DNA of 64,000 bases, taken from DASSQJ01 sp963726295. GTDB lineage: Bacteria; Actinomycetota; Actinomycetes; Actinomycetales; Dermatophilaceae. The stretch spans positions 558,001-622,000 of the forward strand of contig CAVSBW010000001.1 in the NCBI GenBank assembly GCA_963726295.1, given 5' to 3'. A program made the translations under genes and the position numbers. Positions 48,889 to 57,599 of the stretch are shown here, one piece after another. How positions within the stretch are numbered: position 1 is the first letter of the stretch; the number at the start of each line of letters is the position of its first letter. A model generated the notes under the pieces. It worked only from the letters and a program-made list of their open reading frames with translations, was not told the DNA's origin and ran no database searches.

Positions 48889-50292
48889 ATGAGCACAGCA
48901 CTGTTCCCCCTGGCAGACGGAGCGGAGACGATCGACTACGCGTCGACCGGTTTCGTCATCCTCTGCGCCTCCCTCGTCCTCCTCATGACGACTCCCGGTC
49001 TGGCCCTCTTCTACGGTGGTCTGACCCGGAGCAAGTCCATCCTCAACATGATGATGATGTCGTTCGGCGCCATGGGCGTCGTCGGCATCGTCTACGTCCT
49101 CTGGGGCTACTCGATGTCCTTCGGCACCGAGGACATCGGCGGCATCATCGCCAACCCCTTCCAGCTGTTCGGCCTCAGCACGCTCGCCGACAGCGTCGTC
49201 AACCCCTTCGGCTACGAGGGCTACGGCAACATCCCCGAGCTCGCGTTCGTCGGTTTCCAGCTGACCTTCGCCGTCATCACCGTTGCCCTCATCAGCGGTG
49301 CGGTGGCCGACCGGGTGAAGTTCTCGACCTGGATGGTCTTCGCGCCGCTCTGGGTCACCCTCGCGTACTTCCCGATCGCGCACATGGTCTGGGGTGGCGG
49401 CCTCCTCTCGGGCGCCGAGACCAGCCTCTCCTCGCTCGTCTTCGGGTCCACCGACGGCGCCGCCAACGTCGCCCCCATCGACTTCGCGGGTGGCACCGTC
49501 GTGCACATCAACGCCGGTATGGCCGGCCTCGTCCTCGCCCTCGTCGTCGGCAAGCGCCTCGGCTTCGGCAAGGTCGCGATGCGGCCGCACAACGTGCCGC
49601 TGGTCATGATCGGCGCCGGCCTGCTGTGGTTCGGCTGGTTCGGCTTCAACGCGGGCTCCGAGCTCGCGGCCGACGCGACCTCGGCGCTGGTCTGGGTCAA
49701 CACCACCGTCGCCACGTGTGCCGCGATGGCCGGCTGGCTCCTCGTGGAGAAGTTCCGCGACGGGCACGCCACCTCGGTCGGCGCCGCGTCGGGTGTCGTC
49801 GCCGGCCTGGTGGCCATCACCCCCGCCTGTGGCTCGCTCAGCCCGCTCGGATCGATCATCCTCGGTGTCGTCGCCGGTGGCCTCGCCGCCCTCGCGGTCG
49901 GCCTCAAGTACCGGATCGGCTACGACGACAGCCTGGACGTCGTCGGCGTGCACCTCGTCGCCGGGCTCTGGGGCACCATCGGTGCCGGCCTCCTGGCCAC
50001 CTCGGGCGGCCTCTTCTACGGTGGTGGTGTGGACCAGACGGTCGTCCAGATCCTCATCGCCCTCGCCTCGGTCATCGTCTCCGGTGTCGTGACGTTCGTC
50101 ATCGCGATCGCCCTCAAGGCCACGATGGGCTGGCGCATCCCGGAGGACGTCGAGGTCGCCGGTATCGACCAGGCGGAGCACGCCGAGTCGGCGTACGAGT
50201 TCACCACCCGTGGCGCCCGCATGGGCCACACGGCCGGCGCGAGCGAGGCTCGCAAGACCGAAGAGTCGCTCGACCTCGAAGGAGCCAAGTGA
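48889..50292 (+). CDS. amtB: Ammonium transporter
   Basis: AmtB conducts ammonium across the membrane. The 467-residue protein has the expected 11-12 hydrophobic helices: GFVILCASLVLLMTTPGLALFYGG, FAVITVALISGAVADRVKF, WVTLAYFPIAHMVWGGG, FAGGTVVHINAGMAGL (first pore His), and VVGVHLVAGLWGTIG (second pore His). Mature part is preceded by a short external N-terminus. ATG at 48889; stop overlaps glnB (TGATG). GlnR control is predicted from the upstream box. Confidence 0.97.
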   Translation: MSTALFPLADGAETIDYASTGFVILCASLVLLMTTPGLALFYGGLTRSKSILNMMMMSFGAMGVVGIVYVLWGYSMSFGTEDIGGIIANPFQLFGLSTLADSVVNPFGYEGYGNIPELAFVGFQLTFAVITVALISGAVADRVKFSTWMVFAPLWVTLAYFPIAHMVWGGGLLSGAETSLSSLVFGSTDGAANVAPIDFAGGTVVHINAGMAGLVLALVVGKRLGFGKVAMRPHNVPLVMIGAGLLWFGWFGFNAGSELAADATSALVWVNTTVATCAAMAGWLLVEKFRDGHATSVGAASGVVAGLVAITPACGSLSPLGSIILGVVAGGLAALAVGLKYRIGYDDSLDVVGVHLVAGLWGTIGAGLLATSGGLFYGGGVDQTVVQILIALASVIVSGVVTFVIAIALKATMGWRIPEDVEVAGIDQAEHAESAYEFTTRGARMGHTAGASEARKTEESLDLEGAK

Positions 50293-50630
50293 TGAAGCTC
50301 GTCACCGCCATCATCAAGCCGCACCAGCTCGACGAGGTGAAGGAGGCCCTCGAGGCCTTCGGCATCCAGGGCATGACCATCAGCGAGGCCCAGGGCTACG
50401 GCCGTCAGCGCGGCCACAGCGAGGTCTACCGCGGCGCCGAGTACACCGTGGACTTCGTCCCGAAGACGCGGCTGGAGGTGCTCGTCGACGACATGGACTC
50501 CGCGTCCGTCGTGGACGTCATCCTCAAGGCCGCGCAGACCGGACGGATCGGAGACGGCAAGGTCTGGGTCTCCCCGGTCGAGGACGTCGCCCGGGTCCGC
50601 ACCGGAGAGCGTGGGCTCGAGGCGATCTGA
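50292..50630 (+). CDS. glnB: Nitrogen regulatory protein PII
   Basis: A 112-residue PII signal protein that reads 2-oxoglutarate and ATP/ADP and blocks AmtB. It opens MKLVTAIIKPHQLDEVKEAL; the T-loop has EVYRGAEYTVDFVPK, with Tyr51 the modification site; the C-terminus has IGDGKVWVSPVEDVARVRTGERG. ATG shares bases with the amtB stop. In actinobacteria GlnD adenylylates Tyr51 (family knowledge), and glnD is next. Confidence 0.97.
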   Translation: MKLVTAIIKPHQLDEVKEALEAFGIQGMTISEAQGYGRQRGHSEVYRGAEYTVDFVPKTRLEVLVDDMDSASVVDVILKAAQTGRIGDGKVWVSPVEDVARVRTGERGLEAI

Positions 50631-50634
50631 GCCG

Positions 50635-53037
50635 ATGACCACCTCCTCCTCGAGCGGCATCGGCTCCAGGAGGCTCGACCTGGCCGGCACCCGCGACTTC
50701 CACGTCGCGGGTGCCGGCCGGTCGCGCCGCGCAGCCCTGTCCGCCTTCAACCGCGAGTGGCTCGCCGAGGTGTGGCGGTCGGCCACCAGCGGCTCCCGCG
50801 TGGAGGGGGTCGCCCTGGCCGCCGTCGGCAGCCTCGGCCGGGCCGACGCCGGCCCGCTCAGTGACTACGACCTCGTGCTCGTCCACTCCGAGCGGGCGCT
50901 ACCCGCCAAGGAGCTGACCGCACTCGCCGACCGCATCTGGTACCCGATCTGGGACGCCGGAGTGCGGCTGGACCACAGTGTCCGGACCGTGTCCCAGTGC
51001 CGCCAGGTCGCCGCTGCCGACCTCATCGCGGCCGTCGGCCTGCTCGACCTCGCGCCGGTCGCCGGCGACGGTGAGCTCGTCGCCGCCGCCCGCTCCACGG
51101 TGGCCCACGACTGGCGGGGCAACGCCCGCAAGCGCCTGCCCTCGCTGGTGGAGGCGCTCGCCGCCCGCCACCAGCGCCAGGGCGACCTCGCCCAGTCCAT
51201 CGAGCCCGAGCTCAAGGAGTCGCACGGGGGGCTGCGCGACATGACCGTGCTGCGGGCGCTCGCCGAGGCGTGGCTGGCGGACCGTCCGCACGGTGGGGTC
51301 GATGCGGCCCACGAGCTGCTCCTCGACGTGCGCGACGCCGTGCACGTCGTCACCGGCCGCGGCCGCGACCGCCTCGGCCGCGAGGACCACGACGCGGTAG
51401 CCGCCCTCCTCGGCTACGACGACGCCGACGACCTGCTCACGGCCGTGTCCGGCTCGGGACGGCTCATCGCCTACGCCCTGGACGGCACACTGCGCCGGGC
51501 CGGCCAGTCCCAGCGGGCGCGCACGCTGCGGGTCGGGCCGCGCCGGCCGCGGATGACACCGCTCGGGCACGGCCTGTTCTCCAGCGACGGTGAAGTGGTC
51601 TTCGGGTCGGCCCGTCTGGCCGAGAGCGACGCGGGAATGCCGCTGCGCGCCGGTGTCGTCGCCGCGCGCGCCGGGCTGCCACTGGCCCCGGCCACCCTCG
51701 AGAACCTCGCTGCGAGCTCCCCGACCTACCCCGAGCCGTGGCCGGAGGCCGCCCGCGACCTGCTCGGCGACCTGCTCGCGGCCGGCCCGGGCCTGGTCAC
51801 GGTGTGGGAGGGCCTCGACCAGGTGGGCATCGTCGAGCGGTGGCTGCCGGAGTGGACGGCGGTCCGGTCGCGGCCACAGCGCAACGCGGTCCACCGGCAC
51901 ACCGTGGACCGCCACCTCGTGGAGACCGTCGTGCGGGCGGCTGGGCTGGTCCGACGGACCTCCCGACCCGACCTGCTCCTCATCGCGGCCCTCCTCCACG
52001 ACATCGGCAAGGTGCGCGGGACGCGCGAGCACTCGGTCACCGGGGCGGACCTCGCGCGCCGGGTCACCGAGCGGTGGGGCCTCCCGGCCGGCGACGTCGA
52101 GATCGTCGTTACGCTCGTTCGCGAGCACCTGACCCTCATCGAGCTCGCGACCCGCCGCGACCACCAGGACCCCGCGACCGTCGACGCCGCGGTGGCGACT
52201 GTGGGGGGAGACCGGGAGGTGTTCGAGATCCTGCTGGCCCTGACCGAGGCCGATGCGTCGGCGGCGGGGCCGCTGGCGTGGACCGACTGGCGCTCGACCC
52301 TGCTCGAGCAGCTCGCCGCGGCGGTGCGCGACCGGCTGGACGCGCCGGCCCCTGCACCGGGCGCCGAGAGGCCGACGACACCGGCCCGGCCGGTGCCGCT
52401 CGACCCCGCGGTGCTCGCCGCAGTGCGGTCGGGGGAGCCGCACGTGCGGGTCGTGTCCGGTGGCGGGTCGCACCGGCTGGACATCACCGACCTCGACCGG
52501 GTGGGGCTCTTCGCCGATACGGCGGGGCTGCTCGCCGCCGAGGGCCACACCGTGCGCACCGCCATCCTGCGGACGGTGGAGGGCGTGGCCATCGACGAGT
52601 GGCACGTGGAGTCGCCGTCTGGCGCGGTGCCCGAGCCGGAGCGGATCGTGCGCGGGCTGGCCCGCCTCGCCGCCGGCGACCGGGGTCCGCTGCAGACGCT
52701 GGACCGCCGGCGAGCGCACCTGCCGCGCCCGTCCGGCGAGTCCGGGGTGGGAGCCCCCGGGCAGGCGCGGGCGCTGGTCGTGCCGGGGGCCAGCACCGAG
52801 GCCACCGTCATCGAGGTGCGGGCGCAGGACCGGCCTGGGCTGCTCCACGAGCTGGGCTCGGCCTTCGCGGGGGCGGGGATCTCGGTGCGCTCGGCCCACA
52901 TCGCGACCTACGCGGGCCAGACGCTTGACACCTTCTACCTCACCGGGTCCGACGGTGTGCCGCTGCCGCCGGCGCGCGTGGCCCAGGCCGTCAGCCTCGT
53001 CATCGACACCTGCGACGGTGTCACCGCGCCCCCCTGA
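50635..53037 (+). CDS. glnD: PII nucleotidyltransferase / deadenylylating enzyme GlnD
   Basis: GlnD modifies and demodifies PII in response to glutamine. The 800-residue protein has an N-terminal nucleotidyltransferase domain (VGSLGRADAGPLSDYDLVL, about residues 64-82), an HD phosphohydrolase domain (LLHDIGKVRGTREHS, His455-Asp456), and two ACT domains (LFADTAGLLAAEGHTVRTAI; VIEVRAQDRPGLLHELGSAF). All three functions are intact. ATG at 50635 is five bases after the glnB stop. Third gene of the GlnR-type operon. Confidence 0.95.
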   Translation: MTTSSSSGIGSRRLDLAGTRDFHVAGAGRSRRAALSAFNREWLAEVWRSATSGSRVEGVALAAVGSLGRADAGPLSDYDLVLVHSERALPAKELTALADRIWYPIWDAGVRLDHSVRTVSQCRQVAAADLIAAVGLLDLAPVAGDGELVAAARSTVAHDWRGNARKRLPSLVEALAARHQRQGDLAQSIEPELKESHGGLRDMTVLRALAEAWLADRPHGGVDAAHELLLDVRDAVHVVTGRGRDRLGREDHDAVAALLGYDDADDLLTAVSGSGRLIAYALDGTLRRAGQSQRARTLRVGPRRPRMTPLGHGLFSSDGEVVFGSARLAESDAGMPLRAGVVAARAGLPLAPATLENLAASSPTYPEPWPEAARDLLGDLLAAGPGLVTVWEGLDQVGIVERWLPEWTAVRSRPQRNAVHRHTVDRHLVETVVRAAGLVRRTSRPDLLLIAALLHDIGKVRGTREHSVTGADLARRVTERWGLPAGDVEIVVTLVREHLTLIELATRRDHQDPATVDAAVATVGGDREVFEILLALTEADASAAGPLAWTDWRSTLLEQLAAAVRDRLDAPAPAPGAERPTTPARPVPLDPAVLAAVRSGEPHVRVVSGGGSHRLDITDLDRVGLFADTAGLLAAEGHTVRTAILRTVEGVAIDEWHVESPSGAVPEPERIVRGLARLAAGDRGPLQTLDRRRAHLPRPSGESGVGAPGQARALVVPGASTEATVIEVRAQDRPGLLHELGSAFAGAGISVRSAHIATYAGQTLDTFYLTGSDGVPLPPARVAQAVSLVIDTCDGVTAPP

Positions 53038-53041
53038 GCCT

Positions 53042-53114
53042 CCGGTTTCCCGCCGGATGCCGGAAACCCGGCGTCGCCTCGGAAACGTTCCGAAGCGACC
53101 CCGGGGTTTCCGGC
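53042..53114 (+). terminator. Nested, mutually exclusive hairpins between glnD and ffh
   Basis: GCCGGAAACCC (53059-53069) pairs with GGGTTTCCGGC (53104-53114), enclosing GTCGC/GCGAC and a central TCGGAA/TTCCGA. The upstream CCGGTTTCC (53042-53050) can pair instead with GGAAACC (53062-53068), so the two folds compete. It starts five bases after the glnD stop and probably terminates the operon. No T-run. Confidence 0.6.
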
Positions 53115-53172
53115 GCGTCGGTCGAGCGCGCCCGGGGTCCGTGGCGGCGCTCGGGCGCCGGGGGCCAGCCGT

Positions 53173-53178
53173 TAGCCT
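53173..53178 (+). promoter_or_regulatory. -10 element of ffh
   Basis: TAGCCT lies six bases before the GTG at 53185, with no ribosome binding site. Confidence 0.5.
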
Positions 53179-53184
53179 TGTCCG

Positions 53185-54789
53185 GTGTTCACGAGCCTCT
53201 CCGACCGCCTCAGCGAGACCTTCAGAAACCTCCGGACGAAGGGCCGCCTCTCCGAGTCCGACGTCAACAAGACGGTCCGCGACATCCGGATGGCGCTCCT
53301 CGACGCGGACGTCGCGCTGCCCGTGGTCAAGTCGTTCACGCACAACGTCCGTGAGCGGGCGCTCGGGGCGGAGGTCAGCGAGGCGCTCAACCCGGCCCAG
53401 CAGGTCGTCAAGATCGTCAACGAGGAGCTCGTCGAGATCCTCGGCGGTGAGACCCGCGGCATCCGCTTCGCCAAGCAGCCCCCGACCGTCATCATGCTCG
53501 CCGGGCTCCAGGGCTCCGGCAAGACCACCCTCGCCGGCAAGCTCGGGGGCTGGCTGAAGCAGCAGGGCCACACACCGATCCTCGTCGCTGCCGACCTGCA
53601 GCGCCCGAACGCGGTCACCCAGCTCGAGGTGGTCGGCCAGCGCGCCGGCGTGCCGGTCTTCGCACCGGAGCGCGGCAACATCGGCGGCCACGACGCCGTC
53701 TCCGGCGGTGTGGAGGGCACCCGCTCGTTCGGGGACCCGGTGGCGGTCTCCCGGGCCGGCGTGGCCGAGGCCCGCACCCGACAGCACGACGTCGTCATCG
53801 TCGACACGGCCGGGCGTCTGGCCGTCGACGCCGAGCTCATGCAGCAGGCCGCGGACATCCGGGCCGCGGTGCAGCCCGACGAGGTCCTCTTCGTCATCGA
53901 TGCGATGATCGGCCAGGCCGCGGTCGACACCGCGGAGGCGTTCCTCGAGGGCGTCGACTTCACCGGCGTCGTGCTCTCCAAGCTCGACGGCGACGCCCGC
54001 GGTGGCGCCGCCCTCTCGGTGGCGTCGGTCACGGGGCGGCCCATCATGTTCGCGTCCACCGGCGAGAACGTGAAGGACTTCGAGGTCTTCCACCCCGACC
54101 GGATGGCCTCGCGCATCCTCGACATGGGCGACGTGCTCACCCTCATCGAGCAGGCCGAGCGCGCGTTCGACCGCGCCCAGGCGGCCGAGATGGAGCGCAA
54201 GTTCCTCGCCGCGGAGGACTTCACCTTCGACGACTTCCTCCAGCAGCTGGCCGCCATCAAGAAGATGGGCTCGCTCAAGCAGCTGCTCGGGATGATGCCG
54301 GGGATGAACCAGATGCGCGCGCAGATCGAGGCGTTCGACGAGCGCGAGTTCGACCGCGTCGAGGCGATGGTCCAGTCGATGACACCGTTCGAGCGCAACC
54401 ACCCGAAGCAGATCAACGGCTCCCGGCGGGCGCGCATCGCGAAGGGCTCCGGGGTGTCCACGTCCGAGGTCAACCAGTTGCTCGAGCGCTTCGGCGACGC
54501 CCAGAAGATGATGAAGCAGCTGGCCAAGGGTGGGGGCGTGCCGGGGATGCCCGGCATGGGTCCAGGCCCGGGCAAGCGTGGCGCCGCGAAGCAGCAACAG
54601 CGGCGGAAGAAGTCGAAGTCGGGCAACCCGGCAAAGCGGGCCGCGGAGGAGCGGGCGGCGCTCGAGCGCGCGTCGCAGCGCCCGCCGGTGGGCTCGTCCT
54701 TCGGGAGTGCCGGCGCCGACGAGCCCGACCCGGCCGCCTTCGACCCCGCGCAGCTGCCCAAGGGCTTCGAGAAGTTCCTCGGCACCTAG
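53185..54789 (+). CDS. ffh: Signal recognition particle protein Ffh
   Basis: Ffh with 4.5S RNA recognises signal sequences at the ribosome and hands them to FtsY. The protein has 534 residues. NG domain: LAGLQGSGKTTLAGKLG, ILVAADLQRPNAVTQL, IVDTAGRLAVDAEL, VVLSKLDGDARGGAAL. M domain: methionine-rich LKQLLGMMPGMNQM and MKQLAKGGGVPGMPGMGPGPG. A C-terminal extension of about 70 basic then acidic residues follows. A conserved SRP element would be the 4.5S RNA; I do not see it in this window. Confidence 0.96.
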   Translation: MFTSLSDRLSETFRNLRTKGRLSESDVNKTVRDIRMALLDADVALPVVKSFTHNVRERALGAEVSEALNPAQQVVKIVNEELVEILGGETRGIRFAKQPPTVIMLAGLQGSGKTTLAGKLGGWLKQQGHTPILVAADLQRPNAVTQLEVVGQRAGVPVFAPERGNIGGHDAVSGGVEGTRSFGDPVAVSRAGVAEARTRQHDVVIVDTAGRLAVDAELMQQAADIRAAVQPDEVLFVIDAMIGQAAVDTAEAFLEGVDFTGVVLSKLDGDARGGAALSVASVTGRPIMFASTGENVKDFEVFHPDRMASRILDMGDVLTLIEQAERAFDRAQAAEMERKFLAAEDFTFDDFLQQLAAIKKMGSLKQLLGMMPGMNQMRAQIEAFDEREFDRVEAMVQSMTPFERNHPKQINGSRRARIAKGSGVSTSEVNQLLERFGDAQKMMKQLAKGGGVPGMPGMGPGPGKRGAAKQQQRRKKSKSGNPAKRAAEERAALERASQRPPVGSSFGSAGADEPDPAAFDPAQLPKGFEKFLGT

Positions 54790-54828
54790 GAGCCCGCGGC
54801 GCACCGCGCGCCACCCCGGGGGCGCCGC

Positions 54829-55337
54829 TCAGCGGGCCTCGAGGGCGAAGAACAGGAAGCACAGGAACGCGGTGCGCTCGCCGATCCCGGGCGGGAGCAG
54901 CTCGCAGGGCGTGCCGGGGGAGAACAACGGCTCGCTGATGACGCGGATGCCGAAGCCGGCCTCGGTGAAGGCGCCGTCACCGCGTGGAGGGGGCGGTGCC
55001 AGTACGTCAGCTCGGCCCGCCGCCCGTCGAACTCGTCGTCCGCGAACGGGAGCGGCCGGGTGAGGTCGGCCACGCCCACGTCCGCGTCCTCGCCGAGAGC
55101 CGCTCCCGCGCCAGCCGGACCATCTCCGGGCTGGAGTCGACCGCGGTCACCACCGCGCCAGCCGCGGTCAGGGCGTCCGCAGCGGCGCAGAGCGCATCCG
55201 GCGTCCAGCACCCGGCGACCGTTCACGTCCCCGGCGAGCCCGATCATCGCCGGCCGTTCGTCGTAGGCGTTGACGAGGCTCCTCTCGTTCTCCGCCGAGT
55301 GGCTCTCGGCGAACGCGTCGTGGTGGTCGGACTGCAC
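54829..55337 (-). pseudogene. Decayed class I SAM-dependent methyltransferase
   Basis: The start GTG 55337 gives QSDHHDAFAESHSAENERSL ... RRVLDAG, the SAM motif; the next part continues in a second frame (ALTAAGAVVTAVDSSPEMVRLARERLS), returns to the first (EDADVGVADLTRPLPFADDEFD), and the end is in a third (AFTEAGFGIRVISEPLF ... AFLCFLFFALEAR) with stop at 54829-54831. Between DDEFD and AELTYWHRPLHA roughly 80-90 codons seem deleted compared with complete relatives of this family. So at least three frameshifts and one deletion. Part of a 658-base gap between ffh and the next gene that holds nothing else on this strand. Confidence 0.75.
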
Positions 55338-55411
55338 AGGTCCTCGCTGTCCTCAGGTTCGCGGGGTGCGACCGGACGGCCGGTTGCTCGGGCGCCGCGC
55401 GGCCCATCGCA

Positions 55412-55417
55412 TAGCGT
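55412..55417 (+). promoter_or_regulatory. -10 element before the eight-codon ORF
   Basis: TAGCGT lies seven bases before the ATG at 55425, matching the leaderless pattern. Confidence 0.45.
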
Positions 55418-55424
55418 TCGACCC

Positions 55425-55451
55425 ATGAGCCACCCAGGACGGTCGACGTGA
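55425..55451 (+). CDS. Possible eight-codon leader ORF
   Basis: ATG AGC CAC CCA GGA CGG TCG ACG TGA encodes MSHPGRST. It begins seven bases after a -10-like TAGCGT, and its TGA overlaps the GTG of the alpha/beta hydrolase (GTGA). It could couple translation of the hydrolase or be a by-product: AGGA inside it is the hydrolase ribosome binding site. Confidence 0.35.
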   Translation: MSHPGRST

Positions 55452-56272
55452 GCGCCGCGGAGGACGGCGTGCTGAACACCCTCGCCGTCGGCCAGGAGGG
55501 CCCGAGGGTGGCCTTCCTCCACGGGCTGTTCGGGCAGGGCCGCAACTGGATGCAGGTGGCCAAGGCGCTCGCCGGCCCCGAGGGCACGGGGGCCCGCTGC
55601 CTGCTCGTCGACCTCCCCGACCATGGCCGCTCGCCCTGGACCGACGAGTTCTCCTACGAGGCCTACGCCGACCGCGTCGCGGCCACGCTGGAGGCCGTGG
55701 CGCCGGGGGAGGAGTGGGTGCTCGTCGGGCACTCCCTTGGCGGGAAGACGGCCATGGTGACCACGCTGCTGCACCCGGGACAGGTCTGCTACCTCGTGGT
55801 GGTCGACATCGCGCCGAAGGACTACGGCGACCTCGACCGCTTCCGTCACTACATCGACGCCATGCGGGCTCTGCCGCTCTCGGAGCTGACCAGCCGCGGC
55901 CACGCCGAGGAGCGCTTCGCGCAGGTCGAGTCGGACGCCGGGGTGCGGGGCTTCCTCCTGCAGAACCTGCGTCGCGAGGGCTCGACGTGGTCGTGGCAGG
56001 CCAACCTCGACCTCATCGCCGCCGACGCCGACGCGGGGGAGGACTCGCGCATCGCGGACTTCCCGGACCTGGGGCGCACGTGGGAGGGGCCGGTGGTGTG
56101 GCTGGCAGGGGAGAGCTCGGGCTACGTGCGCGACGAGGACGCCGACGCGATGCGGGCGCTGTTCCCGCGCGCCCGGCAGGTGACGGTGCGCGGCGCCGGC
56201 CACTGGGTGCACACCGATGCGCCCGAGGTGGTCGTCGAGACACTCCTCCGCGTGGTCCGCTCCGTGGCCTGA
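55448..56272 (+). CDS. Alpha/beta hydrolase
   Basis: A 274-residue alpha/beta-fold hydrolase. It has VAFLHGLFGQGRNW (oxyanion HG), the DLPDHGRSPW loop, the nucleophile elbow VGHSLGGKTAM (Ser96) and the catalytic histidine in GAGHWVHTDAPE; an acidic residue is expected in ESSGYVRDED. It resembles YbfF-type esterases. Substrate unknown. GTG 55448 overlaps the eight-codon ORF; AGGA eight bases upstream may serve as ribosome binding site. Confidence 0.87.
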   Translation: MSAAEDGVLNTLAVGQEGPRVAFLHGLFGQGRNWMQVAKALAGPEGTGARCLLVDLPDHGRSPWTDEFSYEAYADRVAATLEAVAPGEEWVLVGHSLGGKTAMVTTLLHPGQVCYLVVVDIAPKDYGDLDRFRHYIDAMRALPLSELTSRGHAEERFAQVESDAGVRGFLLQNLRREGSTWSWQANLDLIAADADAGEDSRIADFPDLGRTWEGPVVWLAGESSGYVRDEDADAMRALFPRARQVTVRGAGHWVHTDAPEVVVETLLRVVRSVA

Positions 56273-56306
56273 CGGAGCGACCGGTGGATGCCGGTCCCGA
56301 GGCGGG

Positions 56307-57599
56307 TCAGACCGCGCTCAGCACCGCCGGGCCCGGGAGGTCGTCCACGGAGCGCAGCGCCAGCAGCGGTGACCGCGCCAGCCAGAGGACGGCGAGGGCG
56401 CCACCCAGGCCTCCGACCACGATGGTCGGGCCGGTACCGATGAGCCCGGCCAGCAGGCCGCCGGCCGCCGCACCCAGCGGGCGTACGCCGTAGTTGACCG
56501 TCGTGAACGCGCCCTGGACCCGCGCGCGGACCGGGTCCGGGATGACCGTTGTCATGACCGCGTTGACCGGGATGTCGAACAGCATGACCCCGAAGGCGCT
56601 CACCGCCTCGACGCCGGCAAGCACCGCCGCCTTGGCGACCTCGGTGCCGTGGGCCAGGGGGAGCGCGGCGAGGGGGGCGGTGAACAGGACGGCCCCGAGG
56701 GCGACGGTCCTCCCGACGCCGAGCCACCGCGTGAACCGGCCCGCCGTGACCGCGCCGACGAGTCCGCCCAAGGCCCCGAGACCCATGGCGAGCCCGATGG
56801 TGCCGGCCGACAGCCCGAGGTCGCGGCTGGCGAAGACGACGACGAGGGCGAGGACGAGGACGGTGAAGAAGTTGATCCACGTGACGCAGCGCAGCGTCGG
56901 GGCCAGGACCGGGTGGCGCAGGACGACCCGGACCCCTTGCAGGAGCCGTCGGCGCAGCGGGGTCCCGTCGTCGGGCGCGGGCTCGCGGCCGGGCACCCGG
57001 ACCGAGCGGAGGAGGGTTGCCGACACGAGGAACGACAGGGCGTCGACAACGAGCGCGAACGGGGCCGTGAGCAGCTGCACCAGGCCCCCGCCGAGGGCCG
57101 GCCCCGCGATGAACGACCCCGAACGGGTGGCGCTGAGCAGGCTGTTCGCCTCGACGTACTGGTCGCGCCGCACGAGCGCGACGAAGAACGGCTGCCACGC
57201 CGATCGGAAGAGCGTCGACCACGCCCCGAGGACGAGGGCCACGGCGAAGAGGTGGACCAGGGTCAGGGCGCCGAGCACGGCGGCGACCGGCACGGTGAGG
57301 ACCACCGCGGCGCGGGCGACGTCGGCCGCGACGAGCAACCTGCGGGGGTGGGGCTGCCGGTCGACCCACGCACCGACGAGGAGGGCGACGACGTTCGGCA
57401 GCCACACGGCGGCCGTGAGCAGGGCGACCTGCGTGGCACTGGCGTGCAGCACCGTGACGGCGACGAGGGGCACGGCCAGCTCCGAGACGCGGTCGCCGAG
57501 GTCGGACACCCCCTGGGCGCCCCACACGCGCAGGAACCGGCTGCTGCGCCACAGGCGCTCCCGATGGGTCGCGGCGGGTGCGGGCGGTGCCTCAGTCAT
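56307..57599 (-). CDS. MFS transporter (drug-efflux type)
   Basis: A 430-residue major facilitator with about 12 hydrophobic helices. The N-terminal FLRVWGAQGVSDLGDRVSELAVPL and LLVGAWVDRQPHPRRLLVA loop between helices 2 and 3 fit the DHA3/enterobactin-exporter-like subgroup of MFS. Substrate unknown. ATG 57599 overlaps the preceding regulator gene by eight bases, so both are translated from one mRNA. Control by that regulator is likely. Confidence 0.88.
   Translation of the reverse strand: MTEAPPAPAATHRERLWRSSRFLRVWGAQGVSDLGDRVSELAVPLVAVTVLHASATQVALLTAAVWLPNVVALLVGAWVDRQPHPRRLLVAADVARAAVVLTVPVAAVLGALTLVHLFAVALVLGAWSTLFRSAWQPFFVALVRRDQYVEANSLLSATRSGSFIAGPALGGGLVQLLTAPFALVVDALSFLVSATLLRSVRVPGREPAPDDGTPLRRRLLQGVRVVLRHPVLAPTLRCVTWINFFTVLVLALVVVFASRDLGLSAGTIGLAMGLGALGGLVGAVTAGRFTRWLGVGRTVALGAVLFTAPLAALPLAHGTEVAKAAVLAGVEAVSAFGVMLFDIPVNAVMTTVIPDPVRARVQGAFTTVNYGVRPLGAAAGGLLAGLIGTGPTIVVGGLGGALAVLWLARSPLLALRSVDDLPGPAVLSAV

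Noticed and set aside
50899..54804. Minus-strand ORF of 1301 codons opposite glnD and ffh
   Set aside because: Antisense shadow of two certain genes on the plus strand.
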